A stretch of DNA of 64,000 nt from Rhynchopus euleeides. Its lineage: Eukaryota > Euglenozoa > Diplonemea > Diplonemida > Diplonemidae. The translations under genes and the position numbers were made by a program. The stretch lies in NCBI GenBank assembly GCA_963210315.1, contig OY723315.1, forward strand, positions 1,426,001 to 1,490,000, given 5' to 3'. Below, piece by piece: positions 22,082 through 32,516 of the stretch. Position 1 is the first letter of the stretch. Every line of letters begins with the position of its first letter. The notes beneath the pieces were generated by a model. That model was not told the DNA's origin. It ran no database searches and saw only the letters and a program-made list of their open reading frames with translations.

Positions 22082-22948
22082 GTGGGGGAAGGTGGGAAGG
22101 GCGGCATGCCGAACTACAGCAAGGATGGCCAACAATGCGATCACTGCAAACAAGGCATGGGACACAAGAGGGAAAAAAAAAACCGCTGCATCAGCTACCA
22201 GGCGGAGCTGGTGGCCATCAGAGAATCCCTCGCTCACCTATGCACCCTGGTATCCCCAGGCGAAACGATCGCCATCCTCACAGACTCGCAGAGCGCACTG
22301 AACGCGCTGCTGAGCGGCCCGCAGCGAGCGAGAGGATCCACCGAATGGGACATCTGGAGGTGGTTGAACGAGCTCGCCCAAACCCACGATGTCACCACCC
22401 ACCTCCGCTACATCCCGTCACACGTTGGGGTAGCAGGGAACGAACTCGCTGACAAACAGGCGCAAATCGGTGCCTTCCGGCCGCAGATGGAACCGGTTAG
22501 CCTCGCGTCGGCTCGTGTCGTCCTCCGCCGACACATCTACAACGACGCAACGGTGCCCCGCACGGACAGCGTGTACGCGTACCGTTCGGGAATCGGGGAG
22601 ACGCGACTGCAACGCCCCGACCTCCGCATGGAGGGACTCACCCGCTTAGGGGAAACCACCATCCGCCGACTCCGGGCCGACCACCACCGCCTGGTCTACG
22701 ACCATGACATCCCGGGCACGGCACAACCACCTTGCCAACCCTGCCTGAAGCATGCGCCGGGCCACCCCCCGCCTGGGGTCTCACTGAAGCACCTCTTCTT
22801 CGGCTGCCCCGCGACAGCGTCGGCCCGACACCACCTCACAGCCACAAACGTGCACAACCTGCTGTTGCACAACTGCAAGGAGGCGCTGCGCTACCTGGCC
22901 GAGGCAGGGGTAACGGAGCACGGCGAGAAGGACTACCTGAACGCGTGA
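22082..22948 (+). mobile_element. 5'-truncated LINE with RNase H domain
   Basis: The frame encodes the last part of a non-LTR retrotransposon ORF2. RNase H motifs are clear: ISYQAELVAI (catalytic Glu), IAILTDSQSAL (Asp) and HVGVAGNELADKQAQ (final Asp). The first catalytic Asp is not in this frame, so the start is degraded or cut off. A C-terminal zinc-knuckle-like CxxC...HLFFGCP follows and the protein ends EKDYLNA. No reverse transcriptase remains upstream. RNase H after RT, with no integrase, points to an I/Jockey/ingi-type LINE. The 3' tail contains an AAGGGCTTCGGCCC hairpin and a C-run. Confidence 0.8.
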
Positions 22949-23306
22949 ACCAAATAACATCATCAGAGAACAAGGGCTTCGGCCCGACCTCCCAGCACCC
23001 CCCCCCCCCCCCATCCCAGCCCCACGTCACTTTCCACAGGCCGCCAGGCGCGTCAGCGTCGGCGACCGCCCGCCCCCAGTCTGAGAGGCATCAGCCGAAT
23101 CTCGGTGGAGGCGGGCACAAAACAAAAGGGAGAGTCGTCACTGTGCATATCAGCACGGTCCCGCCCTCTGTGCCAGACCAACACACCACCAAAGGAAAAG
23201 AGGAAGAGGCGACGTAAGGCAATGCCTCCGTGCGGCCAGGAGAACACGAAATAGCGACCCCCTCAACGGGGAATGCTACGAGCACGGCCAAAAATCGTTC
23301 AAAAAT

Positions 23307-23647
23307 CGTTCAAAATCTCATTTCCGAGGCCTGGGAATGGTCGCAGTGGCCTCAGATGTCCAAAAACGTTCAATTGACCTCTCCTCGAAAAAAAATTCGA
23401 AAGGTCCCCCCTACTGGCACCCCGGATTAGGACATGTCTCTGGGGGTGTCCGGGGGCATTTTTGGCCCATTTTTGGCTGGGGAAAATGGGCCATTTTTCA
23501 CGATTTTTTCGGTTTTTTGTCCGGACCGGCACCGCATTTGAGGGGCCAAAATCTGATTTCCGAGGCCCGGGAATGGTCGCAGTGGCTTCATTTGGCCAAA
23601 AACGTTCAATTTACCCTTCTCCAAAAAAAATTCGAAAGGGTCCCCCT
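23307..23647. repeat. Two direct repeats of about 100 bp, 242 bp apart
   Basis: Bases 23307-23406 and 23549-23647 share CATTTCCGAGGC/TGATTTCCGAGGC, GGGAATGGTCGCAGTGGC, AAAAACGTTCAATT and AAAAAATTCGAAA blocks. They look like degenerate ends or internal repeats of a transposon. A third partial match lies near 19711-19740. Confidence 0.6.
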
Positions 23648-23746
23648 ACAAATCGCCGGTCTTAGGAGCAAAAAAATTGGGCACCCAGATTTCAAAAAAT
23701 TTCAAACTATTTTCTGGACCAAAAATCAAACTATTGAGGTCCTGGC

Positions 23747-24012
23747 CGGACATGTCCGGGGGGGGGGTCAAAATTGGATTTCCCGAATTTCCGGGTCCGG
23801 ACATGTCCGCCCGGACATCCGGACACCAGAAAATGTCCGCCCGGACATGTCCGCCCTGTCCGGGGCGGACATTTCTGGATGTCCGGATGTCCGGGCGGAC
23901 ATGTCCGGGCGGGAAATTCGGGAAATGTCCGGGGGGGGGGGGGGTCAAAATTGGACCCGGACATCCGGACACCCGGATTTCCGGGTCCGGGCATGTCCGC
24001 CCTGTCCGCCCT
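23747..24012. repeat. Foldback block made of GGACATGTCC words
   Basis: The block is almost entirely CCGGACATGTCCGG, GTCCGCCCGGACAT and CCGGACATCCGGAC. Bases 23806-23855 and 23866-23915 form an inverted repeat with only a few mismatches around a short centre. Outer copies of CAAAATTGGA and G-runs extend it. It fits the palindromic-word pattern of the other foldbacks here, but no clear target duplication is seen. Confidence 0.6.
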
Positions 24013-24459
24013 GAAATCGCCTAAGGGGCCGGGGGAAATCCAGGAAATTCGGGAAATCCAGGAATATGAAGAATCCTCCGTTGTCTCGTTTTGCTGTCGC
24101 TTTTTTATTCGAACCAGCGGGCCGCAGATACGCTTTTCTAGTTGCGATTGAATTGAAGAAGTAACGAACGAAAATCGCACGGCTGAAGCTTTCGGATCCA
24201 CACCCGAATGCCACTCCGCATGTTCTCCATAGCCTTGCTGAGTAGGGTGACAATAGCTGATTGCGTCAGAAGTACGGTTTTTTTTGCCACAATATCGTCT
24301 TTTTTTGGCAGATCCTATGCTGCCTACACCCAGCTTTCGCATCAATTCGAAGAAGATAAGGCAGAAAAATCACACCCTCACGGGAGATCGATAGCTGCCC
24401 CCCCCCCCTCCCCCACCCCCTTCGTGTGTTGTTCCTGCACATCTCTTCAGACAGAAATA
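24013..24459. other. Intergenic, nothing recognised
   Basis: About 450 bases between the GGACATGTCC block and the MITE array. No gene or repeat end is recognised. Confidence 0.4.
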
Positions 24460-25482
24460 CCGTATACGTAAATATTATGGAACGTAAATGTCGTATACGT
24501 AAATATTATGGAACGTAAATACCGTATACGTAAATATTATGGAACGTAAATATTATGGAACGGGCCCATTTTTGGCCGGTCCGTTCCATAATATTTACGT
24601 TCCATAATATTTACAGGGCCAGTTGGGGACTCGGTGGTGAGGACGGCTTGCGTCAGGAATCGCGCGAAAAGTGCACGAGTAGGTCCCGTCAGGGACTCTG
24701 TATGCCGTCCGATCACCTGGTCCAAGTCCCCGAGTCGCAGAAAGCCCTGTAAATATTATGGAACGAAAAAAATCTGGAACGCCAACCCACCAGCGTTCCA
24801 AAATATTTACGTTCCATAATATTTACGTTCCATAATATTTACGTTCCAAAATATTTACGTATACGGTATTATGGAACGGGCCCATTTTTGCCCGGTCCGT
24901 TCCATAATATTTACGTTCCATAATATTTACAGGGCCAGTTGGGGACTCGGTGGTGAGGATGGCTTGCCTCAGGAATCGCGCGAAAAGTGCACGAGTAGGT
25001 CCCGTCAGGGACTCTGTATGCCGTCCGATCACCTGGTCCAAGTCCCCGAGTCGCAGAAAGCCCTGTAAATATTATGGAACGAAAAAAATCTGGAACGCCA
25101 ACCCACCAGCGTTCCAAAATATTTACGTTCCATAATAATTACGTTCCATAATATTTACGTTCCAAAATATTTACGTATACGGTATTATGGAACGGGCCCA
25201 TTTTTGGCCGGTCCGTTCCATAATATTTACAGGGCCAGTTGGGGACTCGGTGGTGAGGACGGCTTGCGTCAGGAATCGCGCGAAAAGTGCACGAGTAGGT
25301 CCCGTCAGGGACTCTGTATGCCGTCCGATCACCTGGTCCAAGTCCCCGAGTCGCAGAAAGCCCTGTAAATATTATGGAACGAAAAAAATCTGGAACGCCA
25401 ACCCACCAGCGTTCCAAAATATTTACGTTCCATAATATTTACGTTCCATAATATTTACGTTCCAAAATATTTACGTACACGG
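24460..25482. mobile_element. Array of three CCGTATACG MITE units
   Basis: Three near-identical cores (24616-24750, 24932-25066, 25232-25366) are separated by tandem TAAATATTATGGAACG arms and by internal CGTATACGG junctions. The whole array starts CCGTATACG after TA (24458-24459) and ends CGTACACGG before TA (25483-25484). The left edge has extra partial ends (a GTCGTATACG variant). Unequal exchange between arms or repeated insertion at internal TA sites could give this. Confidence 0.8.
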
Positions 25483-26534
25483 TAGTTGGGGCAACCGTCC
25501 ATCCTCCTCCACCCGCGCACCCACACACTCCCCCCAGCACCTATCCAATTCCAAGGGCAAACATGCCTGCTGTTGAAATATCACCGGGCTCGAAAGGGTG
25601 GCTCCATGTGCCGAATCTGATATTTCCAATTGCTTCTTCTGCGACTCGAGAGGTTGAAATAAAATGTCCCCCCTCCCCGCGAAATCACTGTCTGTGTGTG
25701 GCACCCCCACTCCTGGAGCTTTTGCTGTTGTTTTGCTGTTGTGCATGGAGGGTGTGTGGTGTGGTGTGGTGTGTGTGGGTTAGGCGTCACGTCAAGCCCC
25801 CTCCCCCCCACCTCCACTCCCACCCCCCCCCCCTACTGTGCAGGCAGAAGAAAACCTGAACCACTGGCCCCATCCCCCGCACCCTTCTTCTTGCAGGGGG
25901 TGCTGCTGGGAACATCGTCAAGATAATCGTTCAAATTCGTTCAAAAACAAGGCATCCTCGTGTGGTGTGTGTTGGCCGGGCTACGATCTGAGTGGCGGTG
26001 TCACCCGTTACAATTCTCTCGGTTCAGGAGAGGGGGGCCGGTGCCTGCTGATTGGTGGGGCTGGCGCGGTTCGCTGCGACCACTGCTAAACAAAACAGAT
26101 GAACGTGTGTTGGTCAAGCTTTTGGGTGGGCAGGCCTCTTCTTGAGGACAGTGCCCTCGAGGCCAGTGCTCTTTGATGCATTGTGTGTGTTTTGCAAATC
26201 GTCAGGCGAATTTGGCATGTATCGTCGGCCCCTCTCTCTCCACCGGTTAGGGTGAGGGGGGGGGGGGCTGTTTGAGACACGGCCAGAATAATCGTTCAAA
26301 ATCGTTGCAAATCCACACAAACAGCAAACTGAAGGCACCCCCTTTCTCCCCCCCCACCCTCCCGACATTTGATTCGACCGTCAGATCGCAAAACCTTGCA
26401 AACACCAACTTGATATAAACGCCGTGCCCTCTTCTGTTTCAGTGATCGGGGGGAGAGAGGCGACAGAAGGCAATGCCACAGTGTGCGGCCAGAATAACCC
26501 GAAACAGTTGTCCCCCTCTCCCCCCCCCGACCCT

Positions 26535-26596
26535 CTCTCTCACCAGGGTGGGGGGCAGGGGGGCGGGCCCCCCTGCCCCCCACCCTGGTGAGAGAG
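26535..26596. repeat. Near-perfect 62 bp GC hairpin
   Basis: The arms are 29 bases each (starting CTCTCTCACCAGGGTGGGG) with a 4 base loop CGGG. As RNA it would be an extremely stable stem. It could be a miniature foldback or a small-RNA precursor. No expression evidence is visible. Confidence 0.7.
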
Positions 26597-26910
26597 CCCT
26601 GGATGTGTGCCCCCCCCCCCCCTAGCCACCACGACTGCCACCACCAACGCGGCACCCTCTTCCCCCCTTGGGGAGAGAGAGATAGCGGGCCCCAGTTGTT
26701 CACGTCGTGTATCCTCCAGGGGATACCGCGCGCTGCTCGCACGCTCACTCAAGCCATATGCGGGTAAAGGGGGAGACTTTTAACTGGCCAGGGAGTCAAT
26801 CGCTCTAGGCAAGCTTGCCTTGCAAAAAGGAAAAGTTTAGGAGAGTTTTTTCTAACTGAAAAAAAGACCTACGTGGTACCGTTCGTACAGACAGAGAGAA
26901 CGCAACTCCA

Positions 26911-26961
26911 AGTCTTTTTTTTTGCTATAACCTGCCCCAGGTTACGGTAAAAAAAAAGACT
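26911..26961. repeat. 51 bp hairpin with poly-T/poly-A stem
   Basis: AGTCTTTTTTTTTGCTATAA then CCTG pairs with CAGG then TTACGGTAAAAAAAAAGACT. Arms are about 24 bases with two or three mismatches and a CCC loop. Confidence 0.55.
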
Positions 26962-27396
26962 GTTGGCAGCGCACGTATGGACACGCATGCACACAGGTGC
27001 GCACAAACAAATCTCTTCTACCCCCCCCCCTCAATGTTCCCTGTCTATTCTTTCTCGCTCGAAGGGGCGTGAGGTCCATCCCCGCCTCCAACTCTCCCGA
27101 AGAAGCACATCGCTTGCAGGGGATGGGTCTGCGGTGATGCTATACGCTCTTCTCCCCCCTCTCTCTTTGGGCTCGGTGCGTGCCTCAGAGAGGCGACACA
27201 ACCCTTCATACAACGCCTTTCTGGGCTGGGAGGGCGGGGAGGTGGGTGTGTTTGTGGGGTGGTGGCGGTGGTGGTTGGCGGGATGCTCCTTGGGTCAAGA
27301 GAGACAGAGAGGGGTGGGGGGGGGGGGGGAGACAAGCGAGTGAGTGAGTGAGCGAGTGAAACGGCTGTTTCCCTCCCCCCCCCACCCCCCCCCCCC

Positions 27397-27801
27397 CTAG
27401 GCTGCACTATACGTATAATACGTATAATACGTATTATACGCTCCGGATTTTCACCCCATTTTTGCATACACCGTACAGAGTGGCTGTCCGTGGCTGGACT
27501 TCGAGTGTGACCTTGATATCCTTGTTGAGTGTGACTCTCACTGCATCCCCCAGTCAGCTGAAGTGCATGTGGGTGTGTAACGATATCAGGTGAGAAGCGC
27601 AACCGCACCGACAAGGCGTGGAACGCTGTCGAAGTGCTGACGAACGACGCCACGAACCCAAAGTCCGGTGTGAGTCGCATCGTGGATGCCTGTGCAGTAT
27701 TGCCTGAACGTATAATACGTATTTTAACGTATAGTACGTTCAACGTATAATACGTATTATACGTTATACGCTGGGGGGGTGGAACGTATAGCACAGCCTA
27801 G
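27397..27801. mobile_element. 405 bp foldback built from ATACGTATAATACGTAT words
   Basis: The ends are CTAGGCTGCACTATACGT and the complement of CTAGGCTGTGCTATACGT (18 bp, two mismatches). The arms repeat ACGTATAATACGTATTATACG. Both flanks are C-runs, so it probably entered a C-run, but the duplication length cannot be read. The middle is unrelated unique sequence. Confidence 0.7.
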
Positions 27802-28161
27802 CCCCCCGCCAGGCTTGCGATATACGTATAAGACGTATATGTATATATACGTATATATACGTTCAGATGAGACCCCCAACTCCCAGGGGTGCCGGTACAG
27901 TCAGGCCTGTTACTAACTATCGAACCATCAACACCTTTTTTGGGTCCCCTGATTCATTTCCATCGACCCACGCTAGGTGGGCTAGGTAGCCTTCGCCGTG
28001 CTGCCAGGCACTGATGCGAAGGACGTCTCTTGTGACATGCCTTGTGCCTGTCGCGGGCCATATCCTCGCGCAGCAATTTGGATTCAGGCAATGGAACCAG
28101 ACGACCCGAGCCTCAGGAAGGCGGATGCAGCCGTACAGAATCACATCTGTCGCCCGCAAGG

Positions 28162-28222
28162 AACAGCAGATGTTCACTACCGTGGCCTCCGGCGGCTGGG
28201 GGGCACCGCCCCCCAGACCCCT
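28162..28222 (+). repeat. GC-hairpin repeat, copy 3
   Basis: The unit CAGATGTTCACTACCGTGGC...CTGGGGGGCACCGCCCCCCAG matches the copies at 19996, 20135 and 51790, with an A for T change in the loop region. Confidence 0.7.
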
Positions 28223-28540
28223 CCCTTTGTGGTACTGATGCACAACCTGCGAACGCGCCAGACGTTCCGGACTGGAGAACGTGCAGCTTCGCTGCAAGGA
28301 TGCCGAAGGATGCGGGTGAGGAGGGTATGAAAAGCCCTCAACAACTGGCTTCACACAGAGCTCTAAACAAAACCCCGTAGATACTCGTCACCGTTCCTTG
28401 GGAACTGCCTGGGGCGAATATAGGAATCCTCGGAACCCTGTTCCCAGCACCGCTGGTGGGGGGTGAACACTGAGAGGTCGCCTGACCAAAGTATAGGAGC
28501 GTATATATACGTTACGGCGTATACTGCCTGTACGTATATA

Positions 28541-28869
28541 CCGTATACGTAAATATTATGGAACGTAAATATTATGGAACGGGCCCATTTTTGGCCGGTC
28601 CGTTCCATAATATTTACGTTCCAAAATATTTACAGGGCCAGTTGGGGACTCGGTGGTGAGGACGGCTTGCGTCAGGAATCGCGCGAAAAGTGCACGAGTA
28701 GGTCCCGTCAGGGACTCTGCATGCCGTCCGATCACCTGGTCCAAGTCCCCGAGTCGCAGAAAGCCCTGTAAATATTATGGAACGAAAAAAATCTGGAACG
28801 CCAACCCACCAGCGTTCCAAAATATTTACGTTCCATAATATTTACGTTCCAAAATATTTACGTATACGG
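28541..28869. mobile_element. CCGTATACG MITE nested in the 27809-28922 foldback
   Basis: It is 329 bp with TA on both sides (28539-28540 and 28870-28871). It sits in the middle of the foldback's TATATACGTATATA words and has the same 16-mer arms and core as the copy at 9051. Confidence 0.85.
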
Positions 28870-28922
28870 TATACGTATATATACGTTCCAGCCGATAAAT
28901 CCTACGTATACGGCAAGCCTGG

Positions 28923-29328
28923 CCCCCCCCCCCCTGCTGGCTTTTCAGCACGCAGTGCCATGTGGGAGGAAAGGCGTCTGTTTCTATGATTCAACACACA
29001 GCAACACTAGCACACCCAGGCCACACACACACACACACCCGACCCCACTCCCCCCCTGTGGCCTTGGTTTTGGCGGGGGGGGCGAGGGTGACCCCATCTC
29101 CCCTCCGATTCTTAACACAACACAAGACATACACCCCCCCCCCCCTCCCCCACCTCCGCCTCCTCTACCTCCACCGCTACCACCTCCTCTTTCTCTCCTC
29201 TCTACCCAACCCACACCACCCCGCCCCGACCGGGGGGGGTGGTGGGTGGGGTGGGTGGCTGCTGTGAAACGGCGGGGGAGGGGTGGGTGGGGCACTGACT
29301 CTCTCTCCGAGGTGGCTGTGGTGAAGAG
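28923..29328. other. Pyrimidine-rich leader before the BRCT/AAA gene
   Basis: About 400 bases rich in C and CT tracts with a short CA run (29023-29037). Several genes here are preceded by such tracts. No distinct promoter element is visible. Confidence 0.4.
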
Positions 29329-31748
29329 ATGTCGGTGGAGCCGCAGCACCAGCACCAGCTTTTCCCGGAGTGGCTGAAGGTGGTGTCCTTCGCGGGGAGG
29401 AAGACGAAGGTCTACACGGAGGCGCAGGAGGTTCTGAAGGAGCAGAAGGTTGCCGTGACGAACTGGAGTGGGAGCATTAAGGGTGGCACTGCGCCCGATG
29501 CTGTCCTCCTTGACAGATGGGTCTCTAACAACCCACCGAAAAAAGTCACGAGCGCGAGGGCCGCACACATCCCCACCATCGATGTGGAATGGGTCATCAA
29601 GACACGCGACACCGGCAGACACGTCGACCACCGTGACTACGAGCTGAGCGCATCCGCCACCTCTTCTCCCGAATCCTCTGGAGCCTCCCCACCTGACGAC
29701 TCCTCTGACAGCGACGTGATAGCACACGCGAGGCGCAGCGTCGCAGCACCCCCCTCTGCAGGGGGCCTTCTCACGGGGAGGAAGACCGCAACCCGCGCCA
29801 CGCGGAGGAAGAGAAAAACACGGGCAGCCGCTCCGGACACCAGCGATGAAGACGCCATGTCGGCGACGGGCCGTGCGGTGCATCCCTCCGTCTGGCCTGC
29901 CGGCAAGCGCCACCCCACACGCGGCGCCTCGGCAACGGACATCTCGGATGACGACCTCACAGGGAGATGCGCGGCGCAGGGCGACGAGGGCCACGCCCCG
30001 CAGCAACCCGCCTCCCGAGCCTGGTGGGAGCGGTCGGGGTCGGCAACAGACAGGGCGCCGTGGGTGGGTGTCGGCCCCACAGAGGCACATAATCCCCCTG
30101 GCCCTGCCAGGGGAGGTGCTGCCTCCGGGCAGGCCACACCGGCACAGAGTGCCCACGCGCGGGGTGCGGAGGCCTGCCAGCGGCGTGGAAGCTCTGCGCT
30201 GTCGAGCCTATTCGGCAGGCGGTGTCGCCGCAGAGGTGTGCCGGGGGGTCGCGATGATGACGCGGGGCACCACGCTGGCATCCCGTCGCCCCCGTCGAAG
30301 GTTCCCGCGCGGAAGTCTATCGGAGGTGGGGTGGGGCGTGGCGGCGGTGGCGGTGGCGGGGGTACCGCCTGCAGCGCTCCGTCGGCACAGCCGATGCCCC
30401 GCCCTTCGACTGCGGCAGGGCACCCCCCGACAAAGAGGCAGCGTGTGGGTGGTGGTTCCTCCGGGAGTTCCGGGGGTGGTGGTGGTGGCGTGGGTGGTGT
30501 GGCGAAGGGGGGCAATCTGGTGGATAAGGCGGCCGAGAAGAGGCGCGGGCGGGGGGACTACGACAAGCCGTGGCTGTCGGGGGTGAAGAAGGCGGAGCCG
30601 GATGAGCCGCCGCAGGACCCGGTGATGAAGCAGCTGCTGCAGCACGAGGCGACGCGGCACATCCCGCAGGAGATTCTGGCGGGGATCCGGCACCAGATAT
30701 TGGACAGCGCGCAGCTGCAGCAGGAGGGGGTTGGGGTCACGTTCGACCAGGTGCACGGCCTCGGAGAGGCGAAGAAGACGCTGCACCGCAGTGTCATCCT
30801 TCCCCGGCAGAACCCCAAGCTCTTCACGGTATGTAAGATGAATGCGGTTGGGTGGTGGGTGGGGGCATTTGTGTGTGTCAGTGGAGGCAGCACCAGGGTT
30901 TGCTCGGTGCGTCCTACACTGTATATGCGATTCACGTGTGCGTGTGTGCCACAACCTCCCTTGTATGGCAGGGGTTGCGCAAGCCTGCGAAGGGGTTGCT
31001 GCTGTTCGGGCCGCCCGGCAATGGGAAGACGATGCTTGCGAAGGCGGTTGCCGCGCAGTGCAAGCTGACGTTCTTCAACATCTCGGCGTCGGTGCTGACG
31101 AGCAAGATGGTGGGCGACGGGGAGAAGAATGTCCGCGCCCTGTTTGCCTGCGCGCGTGTGCTGGCGCCGAGCTTCGTCTTCCTCGACGAGATCGACAGCC
31201 TGCTGACCAGCCGTGGCGGCGGGGGCAACGAGCACGAGGCGAGCAGGCGTGTCAAGACAGAGTTCCTCGTGCAGCTGGACGGGGCAGGCGCATGCAACGA
31301 CAATGTGCTGTTCATGGCCGCCACCAACCGCCCCATGGATCTCGACGACGCAGTCCTGCGGCGTCTGGAGAAGCGTGTGTACGTGCCACTCCCAGACCGC
31401 ACCACCCGCATGGAGTACTGTCGCCGTGTGCTGGAGAAGGACAACGACCTGCGTGTCGACTTCACAGACGAGACTTGGGGTAAACTCGCAGACGCCACGG
31501 AGGACTACTCGTTCAGCGACCTTGCCAACCTCTGTCGCGAGCTGGCCCTCGCGCCGCTTGATGATGTGACGAACCTGATGGATGCCGACGTGCAGGACCT
31601 GCGCCCCGTCAACGCTGCAGACGTCACCCGCCAGACACAGAAGATCCGCAAGTCCGTCAGCGACGAGCTCCTCCGGCAGCTGCTGAAATGGAACGACGTA
31701 TGCACACTCACAAACGGCATTGCCCTGCAGCCGACGGCTTGCCAGTAG
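29329..31748 (+). CDS. Spastin-type AAA ATPase with N-terminal BRCT-like domain
   Basis: Two exons: 29329-30828 and 30972-31748. The intron is 30829-30971 (143 nt, ACG/GTATGT ... GGCAG). The protein is 758 aa. Residues 15-105 read like a BRCT domain (VVSFAGRKTKVYTEAQEVLK ... IPTIDVEWVIKTR). A long Ser/Gly/Arg-rich linker follows. The AAA module has Walker A GPPGNGKT (513-520), Walker B FLDEID (570-575), sensor-1 ATNR (617-620), Arg fingers LRR (629-631), the spastin-type FFNISASVLTSKMVGDGEKN block and a VPS4-type C-terminal helix ending LLKWND. This is the meiotic AAA clade (spastin/fidgetin/katanin), which acts as hexamers that sever microtubules or unfold substrates. Joining to a BRCT domain, normally a phosphopeptide or DNA-repair module, is unusual. 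The splice joins LFT to GLRKPAKG as in spastins. Confidence 0.85.
30878..30920 (+). repeat. Short dispersed repeat inside the AAA gene intron
   Basis: CAGTGGAGGCAGCACCAGGG then TTTGCTCGGTGCGTCCTACACT resembles 55193-55234 and 55276-55313. The shared core is GGCAG, about 12 bases, then CTCGGTG and a CCTRCA word. Confidence 0.5.
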
Positions 31749-32516
31749 TCTTCTCAGAATGTTTCGGGTGGGCTCTCTCCGCAATGTCACCTACACTTTG
31801 CTCAACACTGTACTGGGGATTTGCCCCGCTTTGGTGATTCCAAAGGAAGGCGGTATCCTTCCCTTTGCCGCGGCCTTCACCGTCTGATTTTTGAGTTTCA
31901 AACCCACGCACACCCACTGCAGGAAATGGGATCGAAAGAGTAGACGCTGCCGCTGCAACACGGCAGAAACCCAAGAAAACCTCGAGCTGGGGCTGATGGG
32001 GTCCCGGGGTGTGCTTTGAGAATGTGTCGTCCCTCCAACACAGAGGCAGGGGAAGTAATCCAAAGGGCTTGAGAGGTGCTCCCACCCCACCCTCCCGAGC
32101 GTCCATCGTGACGCCCCCAACGGGGAGGGGGGGAGGGGGATTTTTGGCATTCCCTTCGCTTTCGGCGATCGCACAAAAAAAATCACCCCTCCCCTCCCCA
32201 CCCCAACCCACGCAAAGCTCCCCTCCGAAACCCGTCTTGTCATAGGTGGTCTCCGTATCCCTTCCCCTCCCCTCCCTCACCGCTGCCCCCAGGTGTCCCC
32301 CTACCCCCGTTTTCGCTGTCTGCGACATAGATTCTTAGATATACAAGCCATCTCCAAACCCATCCCCGCACCCTCTCTCCCCCTTGCGTTCTCCCAGCAG
32401 CACACCCCTTATCCTCCAGCGTTGGGGGGTGGTGGTGTGGCGTGCCCAAGTGGTTCTTGTTTGAATTGTGTTGGCCAGGGTGGGAAGGGAGGAAACTGGC
32501 AGGGGGGGGGGGTCAT
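31749..32516. other. Intergenic, nothing recognised
   Basis: About 770 bases between the AAA gene stop and the hAT-like foldback. It has G- and C-runs and short frames on both strands, with no recognised feature. Confidence 0.45.

Larger units (their letters stand above)
25485..27396. other. Non-coding stretch with hairpins and shared words
   Basis: About 1.9 kb without a gene. AATCGTTCAAAATCGTT-type words occur at 23289, 25924 and 26290. The segment 26459-26520 resembles 23207-23265 (GGCAATGCC then GTGCGGCCAG). Two long hairpins are listed separately. G/A and C runs are frequent. Confidence 0.45.
27809..28922. mobile_element. Foldback with CCAGGCTTGC ends, holding a nested MITE
   Basis: The left end is CCAGGCTTGCGATATACGTA. 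The right end is the complement of CCAGGCTTGCCGTATACGTA. Arms are made of TATATACGTATATA words. C-runs flank it. The body carries a GC-hairpin repeat (28162) and the CCGTATACG MITE at 28541-28869. It lies 7 bases from the 27397-27801 element, and their ends (CTAGGCTGC / CCAGGCTTGC) look related. Confidence 0.65.

Noticed and set aside
22082-22948. LTR retrotransposon or retrovirus-like pol
   Set aside because: RNase H is followed by a zinc-knuckle-like C terminus and the end of the frame, with no integrase, protease or LTR. This fits a LINE.
21119-22948. Trypanosomatid origin suggested by LINE type
   Set aside because: Host genes here have spliceosomal introns and single-gene promoters with no polycistronic layout. 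RNase H-bearing LINEs occur widely.
24555-25435. Conserved 61-82 aa open frames on both strands of the CCGTATACG MITE copies
   Set aside because: They span inverted-repeat arms, occur on both strands and are conserved only because the DNA copies are similar. There is no start context or domain.
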